A DNA stretch of 64,000 nucleotides from Simmondsia chinensis (taxonomy: Eukaryota; Streptophyta; Magnoliopsida; Caryophyllales; Simmondsiaceae). The translations under genes were made by a program, and so were the position numbers. The stretch is from NCBI GenBank assembly GCA_018398585.1, contig JAGTTD010000016.1:29001212-29065211 (forward strand), read 5' to 3'. This document shows positions 21,629-34,544 of the stretch, in pieces. Every line of letters begins with the position of its first letter. The first letter of the stretch is position 1. The notes beneath the pieces are model-generated. The model had not been told where the DNA came from and did no database searches. It was given only the letters and a program-made list of their open reading frames with translations.

Positions 21629-24600
21629 ATGAAAATCTGTGCATGGAACATAAGGGGTTTCGGAACCAGAGAGAAGAAGACCGCTGCGAAAGAGATAATC
21701 ACAAACTCAAGACCCTCTATCATTGCACCAGTAGAAATGAAGCAAAGTTCGATCAAGCAAAAAACAGTTACGAAATGCTACGGTAATAGCCCATGTCGAT
21801 GGGATTACATGCCGACTATTGATAATTCGGGTGGACTGATCATCATGTGAAACGACTGCGATTTTGAAGTGAAAAACATCTTAAAAGGGGGGCGATGGAT
21901 ATGCTTATCAGGGAATATAGGAGATAAAGAGTTTGAGGGTGCAATCTGCGTGACGTATGGGCCATGCTCTAGACGAGGACGGCTGGTGCTTTGGTCTGAG
22001 ATACAAGACTTCAGGCAGAGTATCTCATGCCCGATTCTATTCTTTGGAGATTTTAATGAAGTCCTACGCCCGGAGGAATGCAAGGGGGCCGGATCCTCGC
22101 CCAAAGTATCCGTGACTTTAGAAAGTTTGTTCATACAATGGGGATCATTGACATTCCCCTTGCCGGTAGAAAGTATACGTGGTCCCATGGAGATTCAATG
22201 AGCCAAATTGACCGAGTGCTTGCGGATAAGAAATGGATTGCGAAATTCCGCCACCTGAAGATGACCGGCCACAAGAAAGGATTATCTCACCATTACCCAA
22301 TTCTAGTTGACCTCAATGAGACCCTTTGGAGCCCAAAACCATTCCGAAGCTTTGATTGCTGGTTTTCACTCCCGGACTACATGAAGACGGTTAAGGTTGA
22401 ATGGTCTAGCCTTGAAAGGCTACCTTTTGAGAAGAAACTCAAGAAGCTGAAGGCCCCACTCAGAAAGTGGAATAAGGAAGTGTTTGGCCAAATTGACCAG
22501 ACGATCAGAAATTTTGGGGCCGAACTTGATAACATTCATGCTCAAGCTGAAACTAATACCCTCACGGATGTTGAAACTGCTCGCAGGGATGCAATCACTT
22601 CTCAGTTGTGGAATTGGGACCGAAGCAAGGAGAGGTATTGGATGCAAATCTCTAGAAGCAAGGAAATCAAGCAGATGGACCAAAACACCAAATATTTTCA
22701 TGCGCTTGCAGCCATTAGAGCGAAGAGGAAGTCTGTTTTTAAAGTAAAAGTCAATGGAAGAATCCACCGAAAACCGAAACAAGTGAAGGGTGCTGTAGTT
22801 AAATTTTTCAGAACCCTCTATAGTTAGCCACGCCTTGCAATGCCTGTGCTCGAAGACCTGCATCTTCCTACACTATCGGGTGATCTCGCTATTGGTTTGG
22901 AGTCAATTCTGATAGTAGAAGACATAAGGAAGGCACTGTGGAGCTGTGAGGCGTCGAAGGCTCTGGGCTATGATGGCTTCAACTTTAAGTTCATCAAGAG
23001 TATGTGGCAGACTATCGAGGAAGAGTTTATGGCAACGGTACTGTCATTCTTTACTTCATGCAAGATGCCAGCAAGCATTAACACAACTTGGGTGTCTCTC
23101 ATCCCGAAAACTGAAGGTGCCATTGATATTAGAGACTTCAGACCCATCAATATGGTTGGCTGTGTTTACAAGGTCATAGCAAAAATCTTGAGTGGTAGAT
23201 TGGCAACAGTACTACCGGGCCTTATTGGTGAGAGTCAAACAGTGTTTGTAGCTGGGAGACAAATTTTGGACGGGGCCCTTATTGCTAATGAAGTGATCTA
23301 TTGGTTAAAATTGAAGAAGAAGAAGGGTGTACTTTTAAAATTGGATTTTCAAAAAGCCTACGACTCTGTCAACTGGAGCTTCGTAGACCACACTTTATAC
23401 TGTATGGGTTTCGGAGTCATATGGAGATCGTGGATTTGGGAATGCATCTCTTCACCAACGATGTCAATCTTGGTTAATAGATGTCCAACCTCTCCGTTTA
23501 AGCTTGAACGTGGCTTGAGGCAAGGTGACCCTTTATCTCCTTTTCTTTATATTCTCGTTTCGGAAGTGCTTATTCAACTTTTGAGTCGCGGTGTTGAATG
23601 TGGGCCGAGTCGTGATCTTGAGATTGGGAAGAATGGGGTAACCTAGGCGCATCTCCAATTTGCAGATGACACACTTATGTTTTGCCCGGATGATCGCGAT
23701 ACAGTACTGAGGGTTAAAGAAATATTGAGCTACTTCAAAGCTCTTGCTGGTCTTCACATCAATTACACTAAGAGCTCCTTAATCTGCATAGGCCTACCTA
23801 ATGATTGGTCAAAAATCTCGTTGAAGATATTGGGTGTCAGGTTGAGAGTCTTCCTACAAAATATCTCGAGGTTCCGCTGGGGTCAAATCCCAGGCTCGAG
23901 GCAACGTGGAAGCCAATTCTCGACCATATTGAAGGAAAACCCTCAGGGTGGAAGGCGAAATCCCTCCCAAGGGCGAGTCGTCTCACTCCCATTAAAGCAG
24001 TTCTAAATAACCTTCCAACTTATTACCTATAGATCTTTAAGATGCTGAAGAAAGTAAGAAGATAATTAAAATGCAGAAACGTTTCTTTTGGAATGGAAAT
24101 GAAAAAGAAGATATCTTATGTTCGTCAAATGCGAAATCATTGAGCTACCAAAACACTTAGGAGGTCTCAGTGTAGGAGACCTTACTATGAAAATTGCATC
24201 CTTGTTATTCAAGTGGTGGTGGAGGTTCTCGAAGGAGGGGACAACGTTATGGAAACGAGTTTTGTGCTCTATACATGGTAGATCCTTAAACAAAATTCTA
24301 CCAGTGAACTTGCAAGCAAAATACCGAAGCCCATGGAGCATTATTTCGGAACTACCACAGTCAAACCCTGCGGTTGGGAGAATTACCGAAGGCCTACTAC
24401 TGAAATTGGGGAATGGCAAACGCATTAGGTTCTTGAAGGATAAGTGGGTTGTGGAGGAGCACCTTGAGAAGAGCTTTTCGGATCTGCTCAGAGTGTCGTT
24501 ACAACAAAACCATTTCGTAAATGATATGGGCTTCTGGGATGGTGCATCTTGGAGATGGGTATTAAATTGGAGGCGTTGTTTTTTCGCTTGGGAAGAACCG

Positions 24601-25220
24601 GCTATGACAAAGCTTCAGCTCATCCTCAACACAAGCTCCCCCAACTAAGAATGTACAGGATTCTGCTATTTGGACACATGGGAATGGAGGTACGTATTCA
24701 GTCAAGTCGTTTGTAGATGCTTCTTGGAATGCTATTGAAAACCCTACCATTGATCATCTTATATGTGGTAAGATGAACACAAAGGGACACCTCTTGAATT
24801 TAGGAATCATAACGGAGAATGACAAATGGTGTCCATTTTGTAACTTATCTGTTGAAACGGTTGATCACCTCTTCATTGAGCGTATGTATGCTTGGAGGAC
24901 CTGGCGTTCTTGTCCTGATTGGTTGGGCATTAAATGGGTAACTCAAAACGTGGTAAAGGAATGCTTCGAGTAGTGGATGTCGTGCAGTGTAGGGGGTAAG
25001 TTTCAGAAGAAAGCATGGATAACTTTATTCTTTGTCGTAGTTTGGGTCTTATGGTGTACTAGAAACAAAATAGTGTTCAAAAAAACAAAAGGTGGTGTGA
25101 TGAAGAGGTTATTTGCTTGATCAAGATGAGATTTGGCTTTTGGGTAAAGGCATGGTATGAAGAATTCCCGTATGCAGCTAATGACGTGGCTACGAACATT
25201 GAATGTGTCAAGGAGTGGCA
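21629..25220 (+). pseudogene. LINE ORF2 (endonuclease-reverse transcriptase), broken
   Basis: It starts at ATG 21629 with the APE-type endonuclease (CAWNIRG near 21641; a GDFNEV motif near 22040). The SDHxP motif near 22285 has His for Asp. A TGA interrupts at 21848 and a frameshift lies near 22100. The reverse transcriptase runs from about 22900: a GYDGF block, RDFRPI near 23130, LKLDFQKAYDSV near 23335, GLRQGDPLSPFLY near 23515, a TAG at 23644-23646, then LQFADDTL near 23655. A CX2C...H zinc region (CPFCNLSVETVDHLF) lies near 24820. Further frame breaks occur near 22825, 23830 and 24050. It would have nicked the target and primed reverse transcription. Confidence 0.88.
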
Positions 25221-25604
25221 TGGAAACCGCAACTGAGATCTTTTCCCCCTGTCAGGTGCTATCCGGGGGGACCCTGTTTTCTGCAACATGTATGTCTCAC
25301 TTTCGGCTCCTGGTAGCAAACTACTTAGATGGGCCCTTTTTCTAGAATTTCTTAGGGCTTAAACTGATGCTGTTGGGCCTTGGGCCATACCATAATTTGG
25401 GTTTTTGTTGGGCTCCTTTGGCCTTGGTGATGTTTTTGTTCATGTCTCTGTTGTTGTCTTTTTGTATGCAGCCACTCTCGGGTGGATTGGGTTCCTTGCT
25501 TGGAATGTCGAAGTCTGTATGGCATTTTCGCTATTTATTGAAAAAAATGTATCGCGACTCTATCGCTATTCATCCAAAAAAAAAAATGAATGCAAGTTGA
25601 GTTG

Positions 25605-26245
25605 ATATTTAAACGATTTTGAACAAGTTAATCTTGAGTTCTTTAGAGCTTGACTGAGTTGAGCACATATTTATTGAACTGAGTCTCAAACCTTGAACAC
25701 CTAGTTTATAACCTTACTTTAAAATTTTTATGTTACTTTAAATATTACAAAATTTTCAGATATTTAAAATATTTATTTAAATATTTAGAATTTTTGAATT
25801 ATTTAAATGAGGATACCCAAATTTTTAAGTAATTTTCTTTGATTTTTTTAAGTGTCATGTAAGTATAAACTAACAAAAACCTAACAAAGTTGTGAAAAGG
25901 AAAACTTTGGATTCCTATTTATTACATTTCGGGGTCTACATGAAACGTCCTAGTAATTACGCCTTTTTGATTTTCTTTTTCTTCCCCTATAATCACATAT
26001 CTATTCTTTATTCATACAGATAAAAAAAAAATTATATATATCTTTAATTTAGAGCCGTCCAATTTGATATAGTAATTAAGTTATCCACCCTCGGGAATGT
26101 GCAAACCACTATAGAGATTTAGAAAAGAGTTAATTATGTGTAACACAATCAACAAAAAATATTAATTTAAATTTAACATAAATTTATTAAATTATTATAT
26201 TTAAAAAAATTAATATACAAATTAAACATATTTAACAATTTTGAG
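25605..26245 (+). promoter_or_regulatory. Orphan upstream region (gene deleted)
   Basis: From 'gatatttaaacgatttt' to 'catatttaacaatttt' this matches the upstream block of copies 1-5 at all landmarks (gagcttgactgagttgagcac, ggggtctacatgaaacgtcc, gagatttagaaaagagttaatta). At about 26245 the match ends just before the TATA/GA leader, and block X begins. The gene itself is missing. In the mirror arm, gene copy 5 occupies the corresponding place. Confidence 0.7.
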
Positions 26246-27220
26246 CGCCGAGGAGCATCAAGATGGAGATGTGACTTAAATGATCCTTTTAAAGTGGTTA
26301 TTAATGTATTTATCTTTGTATATGTCCATTTCATATCTTATTGTTTTGAATTATTTTGCTTAGTTGCCATTATTTAAATTATGAGATGAACTGTTCATGG
26401 ATTATTGTTTTATGAATAGCATATGTTAATAAAACCGTACTGCTATGTATAAAAAACAAAAAACAAAATATTTGTATATGATAAGGAAAAAATATTTAAG
26501 TGTAAGATGAATGAGGTTGGAAGATTAGTTATGGGTATAATAGTAACTTTAATTCTATTTCATAGGAAGTTATTGTGCCAACCATATAATACTCTCACAA
26601 AAAGTTCACTGAGCAATTCCCACTTCCATAATTGTCATATGAATTAAAAATTACTAAAGAATTAGAAGTTTCATATGGAGATTAGGTAAGTTACTTCATG
26701 AGTTTTGAAAGAATTGGAAATGCTAAGCAATTTTCAATTGTCGTATTCTGTCAACTTCCTGTTAACCAAATAAAAGCCCAAATCCCAACTTCCAATAAAT
26801 TTCTACTTTTTAAGTCTACGTCTTGCCAATTAAACGAGGCCTTAAAAGGTAATTTTGTTTAGCGACTAAGTGTTTTCTTCTTTTACCAAAGCTATGCTTG
26901 AGTAAATATGCCAAGTGTTTTGAGCAATTATGCTTTTAAGAGCAAAAGGCATGACTAGCGTAAAATCAAAGATAAGATTAAATAGTTATTTTTATATTTA
27001 AAAATTATAGTATAACAACCTCATATCATGCGCAAACCGTAATGTTGTGACACTTTTGATGAAAGAAAGTTGAATGAAAGGCCCATTTTTCACCTTTACA
27101 TGCTATAACTTGAACAATTTTATTAAATACATATAGTTGTTTTTTGACAAAAATTCTATTTCAAAAAATTTATAAACTTAAAAAGTAATACTATGATGCA
27201 CTTAATTTTTACATAGTTTA
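26246..27220. other. Duplicated non-coding block X, copy 2
   Basis: No gene is seen. It is matched in inverted orientation by about 58.87-57.0 kb ('ttcactgagcaattcccac', 'gaattattttgcttagttgcc', 'gcgactaagtgttttc') and in part by 40.60-41.55 kb. It includes repeated 'tatgcttgagtaaa' and 'gaaagaaagttgaatgaaagg' landmarks. Confidence 0.55.
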
Positions 27221-27224
27221 TTTC

Positions 27225-30135
27225 CCATTCCTGCCATATATTCGGCCTCTACATGTGTGTTTTTGTTGTAATCCAGGTACGTTTTGGCTTAGAGTGCAAC
27301 GGAGCAAACAAAGGTTGAAAAGTGGAAGATTCAAGCGTAATCAAGGCATAATTGAAGGGTACTTTGAGAAACCCGACCACGTGTGCAAAATAAGTGCCCA
27401 TCGGGTCAAGATTCAGTCAAAAAGAGTTTTTCCTTGGGCACGTGGATCGATTGACCATGCATTTTGGCAATCGGTCAAGCTTTAAAACGAGTAAAAGGAT
27501 AAAAGAAGGATATTTATGACCCAATATTTTTCTAATCTACTTATATAACCACTTGGTCATGTAGATCTCTTCGAGAGATTCAATTTGGTATATAATTTGG
27601 CCCATAACTCATTACGGATCAAAAGTTATGCTCGTTTTAAGTTAACTGCGTAAGCTGCTAAGGGGGTGCCGATCGATCGGTGGATGGCACGGGAGCAACC
27701 CTAAAGCACACCCCATGCATAAATATGGAGGGGGAGACCTAACTTCACATCTTTTTTGCCACCCCTCCTCTCCTCCCGAAGCGGCTACGAGATCCAAGGG
27801 GTTCTCGAACACCGAAAGTGCAGGTAGTCGGAGTGCCGAAAGGATCAAAGCAAGGATCAATGTTAACATCAATTGAGGGAGTTTTCAATTCCTGGTAGTT
27901 TATTGATTGTTTTCTCTTTTTTTAGATGTTAATGATGTATAAAACTTCAATGGAGGAGTAGACTCTTTTAGTTCAGAGATGAAGAGCAGATAGCCGCCCG
28001 TATCCCATATTTATATTATACTTTTGATGATTGGTTTAGTTATGTTATATTCGCACCCCTATGGGAAGTTCTTCATGATTGTTGGATATTTTTGTATGTG
28101 TACTTGTAGCCATGACTAGATCTTCAACTTTGCAGCGATTAGTCTTCTACTTATAGCCTAGATTATAACATAACAAGATTTCACTTGTGGTCAGGGTTGA
28201 GGTTATACCCAACCTTGAACCCAATCTTTTATATAAATTAATATTGAATTAGGAGTAACAAAGGAATTAAATAGTACTAATGAGATAACCTATGCTACAC
28301 TTAGGGTGCTAAGATAAGTTATGCCTTTAGACTAGTTCATTACCCTAAGTCCTAATTTATATATTAACTCAGGCTTAGAGCTTATAACCTAAGTCCTTTA
28401 AATAAATGTCCTAAGTAAAATATAATGACGGGATACGTGTTAAGTTACCCTAAATTCACTCCCTAAACTAACCTCAATTAAATTGACACATTTACTTTAT
28501 ATTCAATTTTATTAATTTAGCCAACAATTTATTCAAACAACAAAAAAAACCCAAAAATTCAAACCGCTCGTTAATCAGTAAGTCTAACTTAACACGATTC
28601 CCTATGGATACGACCCGTATACTCGACAAAGTTATGACGATCTCGTACGCTTGCGAGTAGACGGTTTTAAAACACACTTTAAAATCACATCAAGTTTTTG
28701 GGATTTTAAAGCGTAATTTAAAACCGTGTACTAGCACGTACTAGATCGTTGTAGCTAAATCGGGTATACAGGTCGTATCCGTAGGGAATCGGAGTTAAGT
28801 TGGATTTTGTTATTAACGAGTTGTTGAAATCGAGTTTTGAATTGGTTTAAATGATTTGTTAACTAATATATCAAAACTGACGGTAACCTAAAATTGTCAA
28901 TTCAATTGAGATTAGTTTAGGGAGTAAATTGAGGGTAACTTAACACGTATCCCGTCATTCTATTCTACTATGACAATGGTTTAGGAGGTTTAGGCCACAA
29001 GCAGTAAGCCTAGGTTAGTATTTAAATTAGGGCTTAGGGTAATGAACTAGTCTAAAGGCAAAACCTATCATATCACCCCTACATGTAGCATAGGTTATCT
29101 CATTAGCACTACTTAATTCTTTTGTCACTCCTAACCAAATATTAATTGTATAAAGATTGTGTTTAAGGTTGGGTACAACCTCAACCCTAACCACCCGTGA
29201 AAACCAGTTATGTTATGGTCTAGGCTACAAGCTCGTAAACTAACGCTAATAATTTGAAAATCTTAAAATGGCTACAAGCTCATACAAAGAAAACCAAACA
29301 ATGATCATAAATTTCCCACAAGGGTGTGTATATAACATAACAAAACCATTATCTACAATAAAACATAAATCTGAGATACGGACAGCTACCCATCTTTCAT
29401 CCCTAAACTAAAAGTCTACTCCTCCATAGGAGTTCTAAACATCATAAAATCAAAGAAAGAAAACAATAATAATGAAACTAAGGATTTGAAGACTTCTCCA
29501 ATTGATGTTGACGTTGATCCTTGCTTTAATTCCCCTAGTACTCCGACCACCTGCGCTTCAGCGTTTGAAAACCCTTTGGATATCGTAGCGGCTTCGGAAA
29601 GGAGAGGATGAGAGGAGGCGTGGCAAAAGATCCCTAAAATAATTAGGTATTTGATATTTAAATCGCGCAGCGGCGGCGGCGGCGGCGGCGGCGGCGTGGG
29701 CGTGTTCTGCGGCTATCTTAGTAGCTTGCGCAGTTAACTTAAAATAAGCGTACTTTTGATCTTTAATGAGTTATGGGCCAAATTATATACCAAATTGAAG
29801 CTCTCGAAGAGATCTACGTGACCCAAGTGGTTTCATAAGTAGATTAGCAAAATATTGGGTCATAAATACCCTTCTTTTATCCTTTTACTCGTTTGAAGCT
29901 TAACTGATTGCCAAAATGCATGGTCATTCAATCCACGCGCTCAAGGAAAGACTCTTTTTGACCAAATCTTGACCCGATGGGTATTTATTTTGCACACGTG
30001 GTCGGGTTTCTCAAAGTAGCCTTCAATTATGCCTCGATTAGGCTTGAATCTTCCATTTTTCAACATTTACTTGCTCCATTGTACTCTAAACCAAAATGTA
30101 CATAGATTATAATAAAAAGCACACATGTAGAGGCT
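27225..30135. repeat. Large palindrome: two Gypsy LTRs in opposite orientation
   Basis: The left arm (about 27225-28692, +) and right arm (about 28704-30135, -) are the same sequence inverted, with a spacer of only a dozen bases. Landmarks in both arms include 'agatctcttcgagag', 'ggcccataactcatta', 'cttgtagcc..gac', 'ggttgaggttataccc' and, at the centre, 'acggttttaaa...cacatcaag'. I interpret them as two LTRs of a Tat/Athila-like Gypsy element with their 3' ends facing each other. A (CGG)n run of about 29 bases at 29669-29697 is only in the right arm. No coding domains remain. Confidence 0.7.
29669..29697. repeat. CGG/GCG microsatellite
   Basis: About nine CGG units in otherwise AT-rich DNA. 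The opposite arm of the palindrome has no expansion at the matching position (about 27660-27690). Confidence 0.8.
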
Positions 30136-30955
30136 GAATATATGACAAAAATAAAATATATAAAAATTAAGTAAATCACTAATATATAGTTTACTCTAGC
30201 AATTATTACCATAGTAATAACAAACACTCGTTCCGTAGCTAAAAAAGGGGAAAGAAACATCACTAAGCAAAAAGAGATTCTTTGGTACAATCGACCCACC
30301 CTAGTTGACCTATAGTCAACACTTGCTCAATTATTGTAGTTGGAGGTGTTTACTGTTGATCGAACCCTCAGGTTTAATAATTGAGCCATTTTTTAAAATA
30401 GTGCAAAAATAAAAAATATTTTTTAAATTAATTTTTTGAAAAAATATTTTTTTAAATGGTATTCATGTCATTATTTTTTATTTTTTTTATTTTTTTCTAC
30501 ATTTATATTTTTTTAAATTTATAATATTTTATGTATTATAATAAATAAATTAAAATTAATTATTTATTAAATTTTAAATAAAATTATTTATACACAAATT
30601 TAATCTAAATATTTAATAAATAATTTATTTTATTTGTTGTGATTAAGAAAGTATTATAAATTAAAAAAATTATATATATATTAAAAATAAAATAAGAAAG
30701 TAAAAAAAGTAAAACTAAAAAATAAAAAAAGTCAAATGATGATATGGATACCATTTGAAAAAAATATTTTTTAAAAAAACTAATTTAGAAAATATTTTTT
30801 ATTTTTGTACTATTTTAGGAAATGGCTCTTAATAATTTGTCACTTAAGTTTTCTGATGCTTCAATATACATAATAAAGTATCTTAAGGTTTAAAAAATTT
30901 ATCACTTAGATACCCTAAAGTTTAAAAATTTTATCAAATCAGTACCATTTCTCCA
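30136..30955. other. Non-coding, AT-rich duplicated DNA
   Basis: The first 200 bases ('aacactcgttccgtagct', 'cgacccaccctagttgac') recur inverted at 56.70-56.83 kb and partly at 42.0-42.1 kb. From 30.38 to 30.83 kb lies a nearly pure A/T imperfect palindrome whose ends read 'ttttttaaaatagtgcaaaaataaa' and its complement, probably a decayed MITE. No gene is present. Confidence 0.5.
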
Positions 30956-30959
30956 AGTT

Positions 30960-32470
30960 AAATAGATTTTTATTAAAAACTAAAACCATGTACTCACATG
31001 CATACGAGCAAGTCATAGATGCGACGGGGTATGCGGGTGTTATATCCCCAAGGAAATTGGTATAAAGTTTATTCAATGATTATCGAGCAGTTAAAATCCG
31101 GTTTTTATGAAGAGAGTTGAGCACTTAGCTAATTTAACATAATTAAATGGTAAATTAAACTGTTCATCATTCAGTGTTAGTTTAGAATATGAATTTAGGT
31201 TAGCCAAACTCGGATCCCTTCTTCATATTTCATCACAATAATGACTTAAAAGGTTTAGATTACTAGCTCTAAACCTATATTAACATTAAATTAAGGCTTA
31301 GAGTAATAAAATAGTCTAAAGTCATAACACATCTTATCACTCTAGGTATAGTATGGATTATATCAATTGCACTACTAAATTTATTTATCATAATTTAATG
31401 TCAAAGTTGGATTAATAATTAAGTTAGAGCTTAGAGTAATTAACTAGTTTAAGGATATAATCCATCTAATCACTCGAGGTGCAACATTGATTATCTAAAG
31501 CAAAAAAGCAACATACCCAATGTTTCAAGCGCTCCTGCCTAAGCAGGGTTTGGGGGGCGGATGTACGCAGCCTTCCCCCTTCAGGATACTACCCTTGAAG
31601 AGAGGTTGTTTCCAAGTGCCTCCAACCCGAGGGTGAGAACTTCCCAGGAGATCATCTATCCTGGTACTGCTCTAGCCCAAGAACGCTTAACTTCGGAGTT
31701 TTAATGGGATTCGGTGACGGTGTGTTGGTACTCTCTTTGGTGGCATTGATTATTTCAATAATGAATTTCTTTGACACTCCTAATTTAGTATTAATTTATA
31801 TAAAAATCGTGTTTAGGGTTGGGTATAATCTCAATCCTGACCACTAATACAAAATATGTTATATTACAGTCTAGGCTACAAACACAAGACAATACGCCAA
31901 TAAAGCTCCATTTGATTTCCCAGAAGCTGAAGCTGAATTAGTTGCAGGCAATAATGTAGTTGGAAACCAAAGCATGGCTACATGTACACGATAAGAAAAC
32001 CAATCTCAAAATACAAAACTCCTTACAGGGGTGTGGAAGTAGTATAACAAAAGTCATAATCGAAAATAAAATACAAATCCCGAATTCGATCAACTACCCA
32101 TCCTTCACCCCTAAATTATCAGTTTACTCTTCTTTGGAAGTTTTACAATTCACTAATTCAAAAGAGAAAAAAAAAAAAAGAAGAAAGAAAACTCATAAAT
32201 TAATGAACTCCCTTGATTGGTGTTGGCTATAGTGCCCGATTGCAATCTTTGGTCCATTAATCAGCCAATTGGTCGATTTTGAGACTAAAAACAAATAATT
32301 TGAATAGGCAGATCTTGATCATACGGGTCCCTTTTTCTGCACGTGGTCGTGCTTCTCTACGTAATCTTTGAATTAGTCAAATTTAGCTCGTTTTTCACCG
32401 CTTTTCAAGTTGTCATTGCTTTTGACTCGTTTCAAGCCTAAATACACATAAGTTACGCCATATCACATAT
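30960..32470 (-). repeat. Gypsy LTR remnant, related to the palindrome arms
   Basis: On the - strand this follows the same plan as the 27.2-30.1 kb LTRs ('gggtataacctcaaccct' type, 'cacgtggtcg', 'gatacgacac' type ends) but is more diverged. A SINE (31507-31744) is inserted. It corresponds to 55.33-56.48 kb in the mirror arm. No coding remains; the short open frame near 31960-32232 has no recognisable domain. Confidence 0.55.
31500..31743 (-). mobile_element. 5S rRNA-headed SINE, full-length copy
   Basis: It has a complete set of parts on the - strand: tail ('ggggcggatgtacgcagcc'), middle and 5S head ending near 31740. CATTGATTAT at 31485-31494 and 31744-31753 is the target duplication; the mirror arm lacks the insertion. 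Confidence 0.82.
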
Positions 32471-32471
32471 G

Positions 32472-33028
32472 TAATATTATATTTATTCACAGAAATCCCT
32501 AGGGACATGTAGCACCGGCATGGGGAGGGCCGGGCACTGCCACCGAGCGGGCGCCGCTGGGTGGGGAGGAGGGGAGGGAGTTTAGGGCATTTGCGTAGTA
32601 TCGATTTGGATTAAAAGCCATTGCTCAAATAAATTATGAAAAAGTACGAAAGAAAGAAAAGAAAACAGTAAAAGATGTAACGTACTAGAGAATTCAACAC
32701 TTCAATTGCATAGAGAAAAGAACAAAAAAAAAAAAAACCGACAAACAACGAAATGAAAAGAACAGCAGAAGGAAAAAAAGAAAATCAGAGTAATTGCTCT
32801 GATACCATGTGAATAAATATAATTGAATGAGTAAAGGAGTACATGGAGTTCACAATATATAGGCAAACACCAAGAGTCAAAAGACTAAGAATACCCCTAG
32901 GGTTACATAAGTCAAAGGGCAAAAGGGTAAACTGTAAAACCCTAGGAATATTCTAGAATATAGTCTAATATGTAATACCTGAAAATACCATAGGAATGTA
33001 TTATAAAATATATAAAATATGAGACACA
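32472..33028 (-). mobile_element. Short LTR element remnant with tRNA-Met primer site
   Basis: On the - strand an LTR of about 220 bp starts TGTGTCTCATATT near 33028 and ends TTCACA near 32808. It is followed directly by TGGTATCAGAGC (32796-32807). About 300 bases of non-coding DNA lead to a second piece ending TATTTATTCACA near 32493. A stub of the same LTR start is at about 55460-55530 in the mirror arm. It is probably a deletion derivative or TRIM. The interior has a GC-rich stretch near 32515-32580 of unknown origin. Confidence 0.6.
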
Positions 33029-34544
33029 TCAATTACCAAAATAATGGAACCTCAATTGCAGCAGAATTACAATTCCAGCAGAATTTTCAACTGCTTTATA
33101 ATCACTGATTTTCGACTTTATACTAATTTTCCTTGGATACGACACTTGTATAACCAAAATAGCTATGACGAACTCAAGCTTAGTTGATATCTAAATGATT
33201 TTAAACAAGTTATTTGGGCTTTGAATGAGCTAACCACAAATTTATTGAATGGAGTCTCACACCTTCATAAATTTAGGCTCCATTCAACTCGTTTATAATT
33301 TTAATTTTAAAATTATTTTAAATAAAAATATCAAACTTTTATAATTTTCTTTAGTTTATTCAAATATCACATCAGTATAAACTAATAAAAGCCTAACAGA
33401 GTTATAAAAAGGGAGAAGGGAGAACTTCGAATTCCTAGGGTCCGCATGAAATGTCCTAATAATTACATCTTTTTGCTTTTCTTTTTCTTTTCCAATAATC
33501 ATTATATCATAATTTTTTATTCGCATACATAAAAAAGTTTGTTATATATGTCTTTAATTTATAGCTATACAATTTAATATAGTAGTTACGTTATTCATCC
33601 TCGAGAATATGCAAAACCGCTATAGAGATTTAGAAAAGGGTTAATTATGTGTAGCATAATTAGAGGTGGCAATCGGGTCATTTGGGTCGGATTTGGGTGA
33701 ACCCATTCGGGTCCGGCCCGTTCAAGCTCAGGTCACTTTTGGGTTTTGCCTATACTCGGGTCGGGTTGGGTCGGGGTCAATTTATTTCACGTTCGTGTCA
33801 CTTTAATTTTGAATAATGTCAGGTTCGGGTTAATCTTGGGTCAGGTTATACAAGTTTCAGAACTTTATAATCCTATTATTTAGTGTCTTAGTGGTATGAA
33901 CCAGTTACAAAATTTTAAATTATACCAACTAATTTATATTTTTATCAAAATATTTATTATATAATTAATATAGGTGCTCAATAATATTTTATATAGTTCA
34001 ATTGTACTTCTGACAACTAATAATTCTTATTGAATTTAAAAACCTTGGATAAATTTAGCTTTCAGGTCGGGTTAGGTTTGGGTTTAGGTCAGTTTGGGTC
34101 GGGTTGGGTTCGGCTCAATGGTGGGTCGAGTCAGGTCAGATTAGTATCGGGTTATTTTTCAGGTTAGGCAAAGAAAGGGTTGGGTAAGTTGCAAGTCGAG
34201 TTATTTTAGTTTTGGGTTCAATTATCTATAACATATTTTCGGTCCAAATTTGGTGGATTTATGGGTTTTTCAAGTCAGTTTTTTGGGTCAGGTTGAATTT
34301 GCCACCTTTAAACATAATCAACAGAAAATATATATTGTTTTATAAAAATTAATTAACTATAATTTAATAAATTTGTGTTAAATTATTATATTAAAAAAAA
34401 TTAATATTCAAATTAAACATATTTAACAATTTTGCCCTTAGACTGTGTCACTAGAGAGCCTAGCCTGCTTTATATGTACACTCCCCAAATTCTTCCCTCT
34501 TCACTTCTTCACATACAATTTAGAGAGAGAGAGAGAGAGAGAGA
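33029..34544 (+). promoter_or_regulatory. Upstream region of gene copy 3, with hAT MITE
   Basis: It carries the conserved upstream block from 'gatatctaaatgatttt' (33188) onward, a MITE at 33661-34310, then the proximal promoter with 'tttatatgta' at 34469-34478 and a GA microsatellite leader ending at ATG 34545. A short piece of Gypsy LTR end lies at 33090-33175. Confidence 0.6.
33661..34310. mobile_element. hAT-type MITE, (GGGTC)-rich
   Basis: The ends TAGAGGTGGCAA and TTGCCACCTTTA are inverted repeats. The 8-bp flanks AGCATAAT (33653-33660) and AACATAAT (34311-34318) differ at one base. An 8-bp duplication fits hAT. The interior is rich in 'gggtcgggtt'. The gene-less unit near 26.13 kb shows the uninterrupted 'tgtaacacaatcaac' site. 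Confidence 0.78.

Larger units (their letters stand above)
18938..25585 (+). mobile_element. L1-type LINE, near full length, inactivated
   Basis: A 19-bp target duplication ATGAAAGCAAGTTCAGTTG (18919-18937; right copy 25586-25604 with two mismatches) flanks a 6.65-kb element. It has a 5' UTR, an RRM-type ORF1, an ORF2 with endonuclease, reverse transcriptase and zinc-knuckle region, and a terminal A-run. It is inserted at the far upstream end of the gene-less unit. Stops, frameshifts and a SINE insertion make it non-functional. No RNase H domain is visible at its 3' end. Confidence 0.9.
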
